From Eubacteriales Family XIII. Incertae Sedis bacterium (lineage in GTDB: Bacteria; Bacillota; Clostridia; Peptostreptococcales; Anaerovoracaceae): a stretch of 36,072 bases of DNA. The position numbers and the translations under genes were made by a program. This document shows, one piece after another, positions 1-10,551 of the stretch. The stretch lies in assembly GCA_031272365.1 (NCBI GenBank), contig JAISTX010000043.1, positions 1-36,072 on the forward strand. The letters run 5' to 3'. How positions within the stretch are numbered: the first letter of the stretch is position 1; each line of letters starts with the position of its first letter. The notes beneath the pieces are model-generated. The model saw nothing but the letters and a program-made list of their open reading frames with translations. It had not been told where the DNA came from and searched no databases.

Positions 1-31
1 TACCACCAGTACGGCTGTGCCATTTGCCTGT

Positions 32-60
32 GTCACAGAACGAATCCGACGCTTCCAGAC
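32..60 (+). repeat. Promoter-linked repeat, copy 1
   Basis: This 29-base segment matches 35102-35130 at 25 of 29 positions (shared blocks GTCACAG, CGAATCCG and TTCCAGAC). In both places the matching segment is followed by GGCGA, GTTCG and then ATGTGGTATACT, a promoter-like end. In this copy about 110 extra bases, mainly the palindrome at 68-174, separate the two halves. I infer a dispersed intergenic repeat that can supply a promoter; the family is not one I recognise. Confidence 0.6.
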
Positions 61-67
61 TCTTCGA

Positions 68-174
68 CCGAAAAATCGTTTGTTTTGCGGTTTGGCAAGG
101 CCGCAGGACGCAGCCGTACTGGATGTACGGCAAGGACGAGAACGCAGCCAAAGCGCAAAACAAGCGATTTTTGG
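68..174. repeat. Long imperfect palindrome (hairpin element)
   Basis: The arms at 68-96 and 147-174 are near-perfect reverse complements (CGAAAAATCG, GTTTTGCG and TTTGGC pair with GCCAAA, CGCAAAAC and CGATTTTT). The centre holds a second, perfect hairpin, GCCGTAC (113-119) with GTACGGC (125-131). The whole could fold into one branched hairpin. It has no coding potential I trust. Its position between the halves of a promoter repeat suggests an inserted miniature element, which is an inference. Confidence 0.6.
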
Positions 175-196
175 CGACGCGTTCGACTCTCATGTG

Positions 197-205
197 GTAT
201 ACTAT
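197..205 (+). promoter_or_regulatory. Extended -10 promoter of the ppiC-tilS genes
   Basis: TGGTATACT is an extended -10 (TGn plus TATACT). No good -35 is visible at the normal distance. A transcript from about 212 would have a leader of roughly 35 nt carrying AGGAAAGGG before the ATG at 247. The identical TGTGGTATACT core recurs at 35149-35159 and, reversed, at 34734-34744. Confidence 0.6.
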
Positions 206-246
206 TTAGCTGTGAAATTATTCAGGAAAGGGTGCGGACAAATACT

Positions 247-1698
247 ATGGCTTATATGAGCAAAACGAAGAGAAGGCAGGTGCTGCGGAAGCGGCTGCTC
301 ACGCTCGCGGTCGTGATCGCCGTTTTGGGCGGGGGGCTGTTTGCCTGGCAGCAGATCACGGCGGGCAAGACGCTCGCGAAGGTGAACGGGGTGCCGGTCA
401 AGAGCGGGATCGTAAACGGCGTGAGCACGTACGCAAACTATGCGATGTACGCGCAGTATTTCGGGACGGGGTATTTCCTCGAGGACATGTACGCCCCGGG
501 CTCTGGCGCGTCCTCCGCGGCGACGAAGGAGATGGAGCAGCTCCTGGCGGACCAGAAGGAGATCGCCGCCAACAGCGCGCTGATCGACCTGTGCATCCCG
601 CACGAGCTGCTGAAGGAGCATTTTGCGGACGCGGGCAAGCAGGTGCCGACGGACGAGGAAAGGACGCAGATCGAGGCGAGCGTGGCCTCCACGTTCTCGG
701 CGGTCGACACGAAGAAGTCGCTGTACGACCACGGCGTGCGGGAGCGCCACGTGAAATACTACCTCGAGTACCAGGTGTACGTGAGCGCGTTCAACGACGA
801 GATCGCGGAGAGCAACCCGCCGACCGACGAAGAGATAGAAAATTACTATAACGAAAACATAGACACCTTCACGACGCCTTGGTCGTTGGACGCGAGCCAT
901 ATCTTGATTGCGGATACGGAGCATTCGGAAGAAGGGCGCCAGCGGATCCAGGAGATTTTGGACCGCGTGAACGAAGGGGAGGATTTCGCGGCGCTGGCGG
1001 ACGAGTTCAGCGAGGACCCCGGCAACGTGAACGAGGACGGGACCGGGAACGGCGGCGCCCTCGGGTCGTTCGGCACGGGGCAGATGGTCGCGCCGTTTGA
1101 GGAAGCGGCGCTGGCCTTGCAGCCGGGCGAGGTGTCGGGTATCGTGGAGACGGACTACGGCTTCCACATCATCAAGCTGAATTCGCGGACGGAAGAGGCC
1201 GTCCAGCCGCTGGACGAGGTTCGTGAGACCATCATCTCCTATGTCCAGCAGCAGCATACGCAGGAGGCGCTCGACGCGCTCTACGAGGCGGCGGACATCG
1301 TGTACCTCATCGATGTCTACCCGGAGACGGGCAAGCCGCCGATCTCCCAGGAAGAGCTGGACGCCGTGCGCGGCACGGGCGGCAGCGAAGAGGAGGGCGG
1401 CAGCTCGGCGGACGCTGCGGGCGGCAGCTCGGAGGAGGCCGCGGGCGGCAGCTCGGAGGCCGTAGGCGGCAGCTCGGCGGAAGGCGGCAGCTCGGCGGCT
1501 GCCCCTGAAGGCGACGGGACGGAGGAAGCGGCGGATGCCGCCGGCGAAGGCGCGGAAGCGGAGGCGGCTGCGCCCGAGGGGGCGGAGGCCCCGGCGGAGG
1601 GCGAAGCTGCGGAAGAGGCCGCGCCGGCAGAGGACGCTGGCGCAGCGCCCGAGGATGGGGCTGAAGCGGCCGGGGAGGAACCGGCGCCTGAAGGATGA
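247..1698 (+). CDS. Membrane-anchored PpiC-type peptidyl-prolyl isomerase (PrsA/SurA-like foldase)
   Basis: Predicted extracytoplasmic parvulin foldase that would help exported proteins fold. The start at 247 is preceded by AGGAAAGGG; an in-frame ATG at 256 is a second option. From 247 the protein has 483 residues: a basic N-terminus, one hydrophobic segment at about 17-36 (no lipobox, so a membrane anchor rather than a lipoprotein), a SurA-N-like helical region, and a parvulin domain at about 212-307 with SHILI, GGxLGSFGxGQMVxPFE and TDYGFHIIK. Residues from about 378 to the end are a low-complexity tail rich in Gly-Gly-Ser-Ser, Glu, Ala and Pro, not part of the family. The gene overlaps tilS by four bases (ATGA), so the two are likely co-transcribed. 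Family assignment is firm; clients are unknown. Confidence 0.9.
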   Translation: MAYMSKTKRRQVLRKRLLTLAVVIAVLGGGLFAWQQITAGKTLAKVNGVPVKSGIVNGVSTYANYAMYAQYFGTGYFLEDMYAPGSGASSAATKEMEQLLADQKEIAANSALIDLCIPHELLKEHFADAGKQVPTDEERTQIEASVASTFSAVDTKKSLYDHGVRERHVKYYLEYQVYVSAFNDEIAESNPPTDEEIENYYNENIDTFTTPWSLDASHILIADTEHSEEGRQRIQEILDRVNEGEDFAALADEFSEDPGNVNEDGTGNGGALGSFGTGQMVAPFEEAALALQPGEVSGIVETDYGFHIIKLNSRTEEAVQPLDEVRETIISYVQQQHTQEALDALYEAADIVYLIDVYPETGKPPISQEELDAVRGTGGSEEEGGSSADAAGGSSEEAAGGSSEAVGGSSAEGGSSAAAPEGDGTEEAADAAGEGAEAEAAAPEGAEAPAEGEAAEEAAPAEDAGAAPEDGAEAAGEEPAPEG

Positions 1699-2744
1699 TT
1701 GAAAAAGCGCGGCGCTTCATCGCGCAAAACGCCCTGATCCCCGAGGAGGGCGCGGTCGTCCTCGGCATATCGGGCGGGCCGGACTCGGTGTGCCTCCTTC
1801 ATTTATTATTGGAAATGAAAGCCCCGTCCCTTTCCGTGGTCTGCGCGCACGTGAACCACGGCCTGCGCGGGGAGGAGTCCGACGAGGACGAGCGCTTTGT
1901 GTTCACGCTGTGCGAGCGGCTCGGCGTGCCCTTTGAGCTCATGCGCATCGACGCGTCGAAGGTGGCGGAGGAGACCGGCATGGGCGTCGAGGAGGCGGGC
2001 CGCGCCGTGCGGTACGCGTTTTTCGACGAGGTGGCGGAGAAGCTGTCGGCGTCGTCTCCCGGCGGCGATGTCTGCATCGCGCTCGCCCACAACCGGGACG
2101 ACCAGGTGGAAACGGTACTGATGCGCATCCTGCGCGGGACGGGCACGGACGGGCTCGCGGGCATTCCGGTCAGACGGGCCGGCGCGGCGGGGTTCCCCGT
2201 CGTGCGGCCGCTGCTGGACACGCCGCGCTGGGAGATCGAGATGTTCCTGGCCGAGCGCGGCATCGCCTTCCGCCTCGACTCGAGCAACGACGCGCGCGAC
2301 GCGTTCCGCAACCGCATCCGGCTCGACCTGCTGCCGCAGCTCGAGGAGGAGTCCGGCGGCTGCGTCCGGCAGAGCCTGCTGCGGCTTGCGCGGAACGCGG
2401 CGGAGGACCGCGATTACTTCGAGCAGGTCACCGGGCCCTTGCTGGAGGGGTGGGAGCATTCCCTACCGGCCGAGGCGCTGGCCGGGCTGCACCCCGCCGT
2501 CCGGCACCGCGTCATCGTCAAGGCGTTCGCCCGGCTCGGCCTGACGCAGGACATCGGCGCGGTGCACCTGGCGGCGGCGGACAAATTGCTGCACACGGCG
2601 ACGCACGGGGGCGCGGGCGGGAAGCGCGTGGAATTCCCCCGGGACTACACGCTTGGGATCGAACGGGGGCAGGCGGTGTTCCGCCCGCCGGACATGGCGG
2701 ATCCGGCTTGGGGCCCGCGCAGGACGAGCGGGAAAAGTCGCTGA
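1695..2744 (+). CDS. tilS: tRNA(Ile)-lysidine synthetase TilS
   Basis: Cytoplasmic ATP-dependent enzyme that converts C34 of the CAU-anticodon tRNA(Ile) to lysidine so that it reads AUA. The PP-loop ATPase signature SGGPDS is at residues 26-31, followed by AHVNHGLRGEESDEDE and AHNRDDQVETVLMRILRGTG, both characteristic of the family. At 349 residues it is shorter than E. coli TilS (432) and has little of the C-terminal domain, as in many short versions. It starts inside the stop codon region of the foldase gene. In many Firmicutes hpt lies between tilS and ftsH; here ftsH follows directly after 77 bases that carry its own promoter. Confidence 0.95.
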   Translation: MIEKARRFIAQNALIPEEGAVVLGISGGPDSVCLLHLLLEMKAPSLSVVCAHVNHGLRGEESDEDERFVFTLCERLGVPFELMRIDASKVAEETGMGVEEAGRAVRYAFFDEVAEKLSASSPGGDVCIALAHNRDDQVETVLMRILRGTGTDGLAGIPVRRAGAAGFPVVRPLLDTPRWEIEMFLAERGIAFRLDSSNDARDAFRNRIRLDLLPQLEEESGGCVRQSLLRLARNAAEDRDYFEQVTGPLLEGWEHSLPAEALAGLHPAVRHRVIVKAFARLGLTQDIGAVHLAAADKLLHTATHGGAGGKRVEFPRDYTLGIERGQAVFRPPDMADPAWGPRRTSGKSR

Positions 2745-2750
2745 AAACCG

Positions 2751-2779
2751 TTGAACGGACGTGTTCCCTGTGATATTAT
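2751..2779 (+). promoter_or_regulatory. Sigma-A-type promoter of ftsH
   Basis: TTGAAC (2751-2756), a 17-base spacer and TATTAT (2774-2779), with TGA directly before the -10, make this the most canonical housekeeping promoter in the window. It lies just after the tilS stop codon and gives ftsH a leader of about 35 nt. Confidence 0.75.
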
Positions 2780-2821
2780 TGTGGGGTTGCGTATGGAAGG
2801 AGAATTGCACGAGGCAAAATT

Positions 2822-5317
<2,496 letters not shown>

Positions 5318-5332
5318 CCCCGGAGGAACGGT

Positions 5333-6880
5333 ATGGCGGATAAAAAGCTGGAACAATTGCGCCGGCTCAAGGCAGAGGCGCAGGCGGGCGGCGGCGAGAA
5401 ACGCATCGCGTCGCAACACAACCAAGGCAAACTGACGGCGCGGGAGCGGCTGGCGATCCTGTTCGACGAGGGGAGCTTCGTCGAGATGGATGTCTTCGTG
5501 CATCACCGCTCGACAAATTTCGACATGGCGGACACCTACGCGCCCGGCGACGGCGTCGTCACGGGCTATGGCCAGGTGGACGGCAGGCTTGTCTTCGCCT
5601 ACGCGCAGGACTTCACGGTGCTGGGCGGCTCGCTCGGCGAGTACCACGCAAACAAGATCGTGAAGGCGCAGGAGATGGCGCTGAAGATGGGCGCGCCCAT
5701 CGTCGGCCTCAACGACAGCGGCGGCGCGCGCATCCAGGAAGGCGTCGCCTCCCTGTCCGGCTACGGGAAGATTTTCTACAACAACACGATCGCGAGCGGC
5801 GTCATCCCGCAGATCTCCGTCATCATGGGGCCTTGCGCGGGCGGCGCGGTGTACTCGCCGGCCATCACGGATTTCATCTTCATGGTCGACGGCACGAGCC
5901 AGATGTTCATCACGGGCCCGCAGGTCATCGAGACGGTGACGGGGGAGAAGATCTCCGCCGAGGACCTCGGCGGCGCGCGCACGCACAACTCAAAGAGCGG
6001 GAACGCGCACTTCATCGGCAAGGACGACGCGGACACGCTCACGAAGGTCAAGACGCTCCTGTCCTACCTGCCTTCGAACAACCTGGAGACGGCGCCCTAT
6101 GTGCCCACTTCGGACGACCCGAACCGCCTGACGCCCATGTTCGACGGCCTCGTGCCGGAGAACCCGAACAAGGCCTACGACATGTACAAGGTCATCCGGG
6201 GCATCGCGGACGACGGCGAATACATGGACGTCGCCGGCGATTTCGCAAAAAACATCATCACGTGCTATATCCGCCTTGGCGGGAACACGGTCGGCGTCGT
6301 CGCGAACCAGCCGGCCGTGGCGGCGGGCTGCCTCGACATCGACGCCTCGGACAAGGCCGCGCGCTTCGTGCGTCGCTGCGACGCGTTCAACATCCCGCTC
6401 CTCGTGCTCGAGGACGTCCCGGGCTTCCTGCCCGGCACGGACCAGGAGCACGGAGGCATCATCCGCCACGGCGCGAAACTGCTCTACGCGTTCGCGGAGG
6501 CAACCGTCCCGCGCGTGACGCTGATCCTGCGCAAGGCCTACGGCGGCGCGTACATCGCGATGAACAACAAAGAACTCGGCGCGGATCTCGTGCTCGCGTG
6601 GCCGACGGCCCAGATCGCGGTCATGGGCGCGTCCGGCGCAGCCAACATCGTCTTCAAAAACGACATCAAGAACGCGGACGACCCGGTGGCAGTGCGCACG
6701 GAGAAGATCGCGGAATACGAAGAGAAATTCAACAACCCGTACCGCGCCGCGGAGCTCGGCTACGTGGAGGACGTGATCGTCCCGCGCGAGTCGAGGCCGC
6801 GCCTCATCTCGGCCTTCGACATGCTGGCGAGCAAGCGCGACGCGAGGCCCGCGAAGAAGCACGGGGACATCCCCCTGTGA
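5333..6880 (+). CDS. mmdA: Methylmalonyl-CoA decarboxylase alpha-type carboxyltransferase
   Basis: Carboxyltransferase of the acyl-CoA carboxylase/decarboxylase family: it moves CO2 between a short acyl-CoA (methylmalonyl/propionyl type) and carboxybiotin. At 515 residues it matches MmdA and propionyl-CoA carboxylase beta chains. Diagnostic stretches are KLTARERLAILFDEGSF, LNDSGGARIQEGV, GPCAGGAVYSPA, GGARTHNSKSG and ITCYIRLGGNTVGVVANQP, with two crotonase-like halves. A GGAGG lies before the ATG. The next two genes encode a small delta/epsilon-like protein and a biotin carrier, which points to the sodium-pump decarboxylase layout, but no membrane beta subunit and no biotin carboxylase is nearby. 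Exact substrate and direction (decarboxylation or carboxylation) are therefore inferences. Confidence 0.88.
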   Translation: MADKKLEQLRRLKAEAQAGGGEKRIASQHNQGKLTARERLAILFDEGSFVEMDVFVHHRSTNFDMADTYAPGDGVVTGYGQVDGRLVFAYAQDFTVLGGSLGEYHANKIVKAQEMALKMGAPIVGLNDSGGARIQEGVASLSGYGKIFYNNTIASGVIPQISVIMGPCAGGAVYSPAITDFIFMVDGTSQMFITGPQVIETVTGEKISAEDLGGARTHNSKSGNAHFIGKDDADTLTKVKTLLSYLPSNNLETAPYVPTSDDPNRLTPMFDGLVPENPNKAYDMYKVIRGIADDGEYMDVAGDFAKNIITCYIRLGGNTVGVVANQPAVAAGCLDIDASDKAARFVRRCDAFNIPLLVLEDVPGFLPGTDQEHGGIIRHGAKLLYAFAEATVPRVTLILRKAYGGAYIAMNNKELGADLVLAWPTAQIAVMGASGAANIVFKNDIKNADDPVAVRTEKIAEYEEKFNNPYRAAELGYVEDVIVPRESRPRLISAFDMLASKRDARPAKKHGDIPL

Positions 6881-6899
6881 CGGGTGAAAAGGAGCCAAG

Positions 6900-7250
6900 G
6901 TGAACCTGTTCGATTTCAAGAAAAAGAAGAAGAGAAAAGCGCCGGCTGGCAAAGGAGGCGGGAAGCAGCCCCCGAGGCCCGCGAAACCGTCGGCGCCTGC
7001 GGCCCCGGCGGCGCCCGCGGCCTCTGCGGCTCCGGCGGCATCTGCGGCTCAGGCGGCGCCAGCCCCGCCGGCTGCCAAAGAGGCTGACGGCGTGCTGCTG
7101 GCCGTCATCGCGGCGGCCGTCGCGGCCTACGAAGCGGACACCTGCGCCGCCCCCGCGATCTACGTACGCAAGATCAACCGCGCAGCGGGCGTGCGCCCGG
7201 CCTGGGCGGCAGCCGGCACAACGGAGGCCATGGCCGCAAGGGGGCTGTGA
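6900..7250 (+). CDS. Small OadG/MmdD-MmdE-like decarboxylase subunit
   Basis: A 116-residue protein starting at GTG 6900 with AAAAGGAG just upstream. The N-terminus is basic (FDFKKKKKRK) and the middle is an Ala/Pro linker. The C-terminal 50 residues (LLAVIAAAVAAYEA, IYVRKINRAAG, PAWAAAG) resemble the conserved end of delta subunits of sodium-pumping decarboxylases, which bind the carboxyltransferase, and the short epsilon subunit of Veillonella methylmalonyl-CoA decarboxylase. Unlike OadG/MmdD it has no clear N-terminal membrane helix, so it could assemble the complex but not anchor it by itself. The flanking carboxyltransferase and biotin-carrier genes support the role. Sequence similarity is limited to a short, Ala-rich region, so confidence is moderate. 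Confidence 0.65.
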   Translation: MNLFDFKKKKKRKAPAGKGGGKQPPRPAKPSAPAAPAAPAASAAPAASAAQAAPAPPAAKEADGVLLAVIAAAVAAYEADTCAAPAIYVRKINRAAGVRPAWAAAGTTEAMAARGL

Positions 7251-7274
7251 GCAGACTGCAAGGGAGGAACGATT

Positions 7275-7697
7275 GTGAAAAAGTACAACATCACTGTCAA
7301 TGGCAAAACCTATGACGTCGAAGTCGAGGAAGTGGGCGGCGACCAGCCGTCCATAACGGTGGCCCCGGCCCCGGCCGGCCCCGCGCCCAAAGCGCCGGAC
7401 GCTGCCCCCGAAACCAAGGCAGCCGCGCCTGCGCCTCCTGCCGCGCCTGCGTCCGCTGCCGCGCCTTCCGCGCCTTCGGCGGGCGCGACCGTGATCGAGG
7501 CCCCGATGCCGGGCACGATCCTGGACGTCCTCGTGAAAGCGGGCGACGCCGTAGCGGCCGATCAGGTGCTCCTCATCCTCGAGGCGATGAAGATGGAGAA
7601 CGAGATCGTGGCCCCGGCCGCCGGCACCGTCGATACGGTCGCCGTGGCGAAGGGCGCGTCCGTAGGCGCCGGCGACGTGCTGGTCTCCATCAAGTAG
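7275..7697 (+). CDS. Biotin carrier protein of the decarboxylase complex
   Basis: A 140-residue biotinyl protein, gamma-subunit type (MmdC/GcdC-like). GTG start at 7275 behind GGGAGG. An N-terminal segment (YNITVNGKTYDVEVEE) typical of these carriers is followed by a 50-residue Pro/Ala linker and the biotinyl domain with EAMKMENEI; the biotin lysine is Lys106. The carrier shuttles carboxybiotin between the carboxyltransferase at 5333 and a partner active site. In sodium pumps the partner is the membrane beta subunit, in carboxylases it is biotin carboxylase; neither is encoded here, so the partner must be elsewhere. Confidence 0.92.
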   Translation: MKKYNITVNGKTYDVEVEEVGGDQPSITVAPAPAGPAPKAPDAAPETKAAAPAPPAAPASAAAPSAPSAGATVIEAPMPGTILDVLVKAGDAVAADQVLLILEAMKMENEIVAPAAGTVDTVAVAKGASVGAGDVLVSIK

Positions 7698-7722
7698 CAA
7701 AAGGAAGAGGCGCGAGGCCATT

Positions 7723-8565
7723 ATGTTATTGGCGATAGACATAGGGAATACGAATATTGTCCTGGGCGTGTTTCAGGATGGAAAGCTGACGCACAACTGG
7801 CGCATGGAGACGATCGGGTACCGGAGCGCCGACGAGTACGGGATGGTCATCAACCAGCTTTTCGAGTACGAGGGCATCCGGATGACGGACGTGAAGGACA
7901 TGATCATCTCGACGGTCGTGCCGTCCGTGCTCTACACGCTGCAGCACATGGCGCAGAAGTATTTCGGGCACCGGGCGCTCGTGATCGGGCCGGGCATCAA
8001 GACGGGCCTGAAGATCATCTACGACGACCCGACGCAGGTCGGGGCGGACCGCATCGTGAACGCGGTGGCGGCGCTCCAGAAATACGGCGGGCCGCTCATC
8101 ATCATCGACCTGGGCACGGCGACGACCTTCTGCTGCGTCACGGCCGACTGGCGCTACGTCGGGGGCGCGATCGCGCCGGGGCTCAAGATCAGCTCGGACG
8201 CGCTGTTCGAGAAGACGGCGAAGCTGCCGCGGATCGAGTTGGACGAGCCGCGGGCGGTCATCTGCAAGAACACCATCGAGAGCATGCAGTCGGGCCTGAT
8301 CTTCGGGCATCGGGGCATGGTCGAATACCTCACGGCGCGCATGAAGAAGGAGCTCGAGAAGATCGACGGGAGCGGGAAGCCGATCCGCGTCGTCGCGACG
8401 GGCGGCGTGGCGACGCTGATGGCGGAGGGCATCCCCGACATCGACATCATCGACAAGATGCTGACGCTCGAGGGGCTGTATTTCATCTACGAGAAGAACC
8501 GCCGCAACCACGACGGGCGCGGGAGGGACCTGGAGCAGGAGTGGCCTTCGGCGATCGAAAATTGA
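7723..8565 (+). CDS. coaX: Type III pantothenate kinase CoaX
   Basis: Phosphorylates pantothenate, the first step of coenzyme A synthesis, in the cytoplasm. The 280-residue protein opens with the ASKHA phosphate-binding motif IDIGNTNIVLG, then has VGADRIVNAVAA and the second phosphate motif IIIDLGTATTFCCV, with GGAIAPGLKIS, all typical of type III enzymes. A GGAAGAGG precedes the ATG. CoA supply fits the CoA-ester enzymes around it, though coaX next to dus and ftsH is a common arrangement in Firmicutes and may mean nothing functional. Confidence 0.95.
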   Translation: MLLAIDIGNTNIVLGVFQDGKLTHNWRMETIGYRSADEYGMVINQLFEYEGIRMTDVKDMIISTVVPSVLYTLQHMAQKYFGHRALVIGPGIKTGLKIIYDDPTQVGADRIVNAVAALQKYGGPLIIIDLGTATTFCCVTADWRYVGGAIAPGLKISSDALFEKTAKLPRIELDEPRAVICKNTIESMQSGLIFGHRGMVEYLTARMKKELEKIDGSGKPIRVVATGGVATLMAEGIPDIDIIDKMLTLEGLYFIYEKNRRNHDGRGRDLEQEWPSAIEN

Positions 8566-8581
8566 GCATTGAGAACAATAA

Positions 8582-9529
8582 ATGCTGATTGGTGAAATTC
8601 GTTTGCGTGGAAGACTGTTTTTGGCGCCGCTTGCCGGGGTCACGGACAGGAGTTTTCGGAGGCTGTGCTGCGAATGCGGCGCGGCTCTTTCCTATTCGGA
8701 GATGGTGAGCGCGAAGGCGCTGACCTACCGCAACCGCAGGACGTATGACCTGTTGGCCACGGACCCTTCGGAGGGGCCGGTGGGCTACCAGATCTTCGGG
8801 TCGGAGCCGGGCGTTTTCGCAGAGGCCGCGGAGATCCTCGAGCCCTTCCCCAACGTCCTGATCGACGTCAATATGGGCTGCCCGGTCCCGAAGGTCGTGA
8901 AGAACGGCGAGGGGTCCGCCCTGATGCGCGACCCGGACCTCGCGGGGCGGCTCGTCGAAGCGCTGAAGAAGCACACGAAGAAGCCGGTGACGGCGAAGTT
9001 CCGCGCGGGCTGGGACGCGGCGCACATCAACTGCGTGGAGATGGCGCAGACGCTGGAAGCGGCGGGCGCGGACGCGGTCTGCCTGCACGCGCGCACGCGG
9101 GAGCAGTATTACAGCGGCCGGGCGGACTGGGGGCTGATCGCGCGCGTGAAAGCGGCCGTGCGCATCCCCGTGATCGGCAACGGCGACGTGTTTTCCCACG
9201 CGGACGCGGCGCGCATGATGGAGCAGACCGGCTGCGATTTCGTGATGGTCGCGCGCGGGGCGCTCGGCAACCCCTGGATCTTCTCCGGCGCGCGCGCGGG
9301 GGAGGGCCCCGTCTCGCGGGGGGAGAAAGCGGCGATGTTCATCCGCCACGCGCGGCTGGCCGGCGCGGACAAGGGGGCGCGCATCGCCGCCCTCGAGATG
9401 CGCGGCGCGGCGGGCTGGTATTTCAAAGGGGAGCCCGGCGTCTCCCAATTCCGCGAGAAGGCCAACCGGGCCCGCACAATCGAAGAATTGATTTCTTTGG
9501 TAGAAATGTTCGCAAAAAGTGAGAAATGA
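8582..9529 (+). CDS. dusB: tRNA-dihydrouridine synthase (DusB type)
   Basis: FMN enzyme that reduces uridines in the tRNA D-loop. The 315-residue protein has APLAGVTDRSFR near the N-terminus, the family signature NMGCPVPKVVKNGEGSALM with catalytic Cys100, and HARTREQYYSGRADW, followed by IGNGDVFS and ARGALGNPWIF for FMN binding. The ATG at 8582 lacks a convincing Shine-Dalgarno site; the 16-base gap after coaX consists of degenerate AATTGAG-like units. Translation coupling to coaX is plausible. Confidence 0.93.
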   Translation: MLIGEIRLRGRLFLAPLAGVTDRSFRRLCCECGAALSYSEMVSAKALTYRNRRTYDLLATDPSEGPVGYQIFGSEPGVFAEAAEILEPFPNVLIDVNMGCPVPKVVKNGEGSALMRDPDLAGRLVEALKKHTKKPVTAKFRAGWDAAHINCVEMAQTLEAAGADAVCLHARTREQYYSGRADWGLIARVKAAVRIPVIGNGDVFSHADAARMMEQTGCDFVMVARGALGNPWIFSGARAGEGPVSRGEKAAMFIRHARLAGADKGARIAALEMRGAAGWYFKGEPGVSQFREKANRARTIEELISLVEMFAKSEK

Positions 9530-9531
9530 GT

Positions 9532-9537
9532 TATAAT
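9532..9537 (+). promoter_or_regulatory. -10 box for a leaderless DUF6273 mRNA
   Basis: Perfect TATAAT two bases after the dus stop codon, with TTCGCA 17 bases upstream (9509-9514) as a possible -35. Only eight bases separate it from the ATG at 9546, so the transcript would start at or within two bases of the start codon. No Shine-Dalgarno sequence is present. Confidence 0.6.
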
Positions 9538-9545
9538 AAGCCCAT

Positions 9546-10535
9546 ATGGAAAAGAGATTGCCAAAATCTATCAAACTCATCCGCTTGGCGGCGGCGGCGC
9601 TCCTGTGCCTGCTGCTCGCGCTCGCGCTGGCGTCGTGCGACGGGGCCGGCGGGGTGTTCGGCGGCGACGGGGGAAGCTCGGAATACATCGACGTCAACGC
9701 GGTGATGGAATCGCTCGAGGCTTCCGGAGGGGGGCAGGCCACGACGGAAGCGCGGCCGTCCATCCTCATCATCAACCGGGGCGAGCTCTTTTCGTTCGGG
9801 AACTGGCGCGGTTCGCCGCTCGTGTGGCGCACGCTCGACATCGCGGGCGACAGGGCGCTCGTGATCGCCGAATACTCCATCGCCATGAAGATCACGGACG
9901 AGCGCGCGAGCAACGTCTGGGACGACAGCACGCTCCGGGCGTGGCTCAACGACGAATTCCTGAATACCGCGTTCACGCAGGAGGAGCAGCTGACGATCCT
10001 CACGACGACCGCCGATGGCGCGGTCGTGCCGGACGCCTCGGCTTTTGCGGAGGACGGCTCCTGGCTCCCGGGCTACGACAAGGTCTATCTGCTCGGCCCG
10101 AGCGAGGCCCTGGCCTATTTCCGCGTGGACGACGAGCGCCTCTCGGCCTTCCAGTGGACCGAGGACGACTCCGAGGAGGCGCGCCGCCTGTACACGGACG
10201 TCTTCGGCTCCGAGGAGCAGACGCTCGCGGATCTGATCGAGAAAAACGAAAAAGACCCCGGCGTCTACTACGCCAACTGGATCGTCTGGTCGCGCGGCTA
10301 CCCTGCGCCGCAAAACGGCGCCGGCCCCGCCGTCGTCGGCACGAACGGCACGATCCTCAGCGGCGCGGGCGCGGGCATTTTCTTCGAGCCCGTGCGGCCG
10401 GTGATGTGGGTCGCCCGGACGGCCCCCGAAACGGAAACCGCCGCTGAAACGGAAACCGCCGCCGAAACGGAAACCGCCGCCGACCCCTCCGAAGAAGAAG
10501 AGGACGGCGACGGCATTGTGATCGTAGCGGAGTGA
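9546..10535 (+). CDS. DUF6273 domain lipoprotein
   Basis: Predicted surface lipoprotein of unknown function. A basic N-terminus, a hydrophobic stretch and the lipobox L28-A-S-C31 indicate lipid attachment at Cys31. The body carries the DUF6273 pattern WRTLDIAGDRALVIAEYSI, then WDDSTLRAWLNDEFLNTAFTQEEQ and a C-terminal VRPVMWV, a domain common in exported proteins of gut Clostridia. The tail holds three ETETAA repeats, encoded by 18-bp DNA repeats, and ends in an acidic run. The ATG sits eight bases after a TATAAT with no ribosome-binding site. The neighbours give no clue to function. Confidence 0.82.
   Translation: MEKRLPKSIKLIRLAAAALLCLLLALALASCDGAGGVFGGDGGSSEYIDVNAVMESLEASGGGQATTEARPSILIINRGELFSFGNWRGSPLVWRTLDIAGDRALVIAEYSIAMKITDERASNVWDDSTLRAWLNDEFLNTAFTQEEQLTILTTTADGAVVPDASAFAEDGSWLPGYDKVYLLGPSEALAYFRVDDERLSAFQWTEDDSEEARRLYTDVFGSEEQTLADLIEKNEKDPGVYYANWIVWSRGYPAPQNGAGPAVVGTNGTILSGAGAGIFFEPVRPVMWVARTAPETETAAETETAAETETAADPSEEEEDGDGIVIVAE
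10428..10481 (+). repeat. 18-bp tandem repeat in the DUF6273 gene
   Basis: Three near-identical units of GAAACGGAAACCGCCGC(C/T) encode (ETETAA)3. The first two differ from the third only at the last base. Confidence 0.85.
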
Positions 10536-10551
10536 CCCAGCGGCCCTTATC

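Noticed and set aside
1803..1811. Rare TTA codons seeming to occur only as TTA-TTG pairs (also near 7726, 17641, 18509, 28313)
   Set aside because: A TTA followed by CAG in the isochorismatase-like gene (about 27870) breaks the pattern; likely chance.
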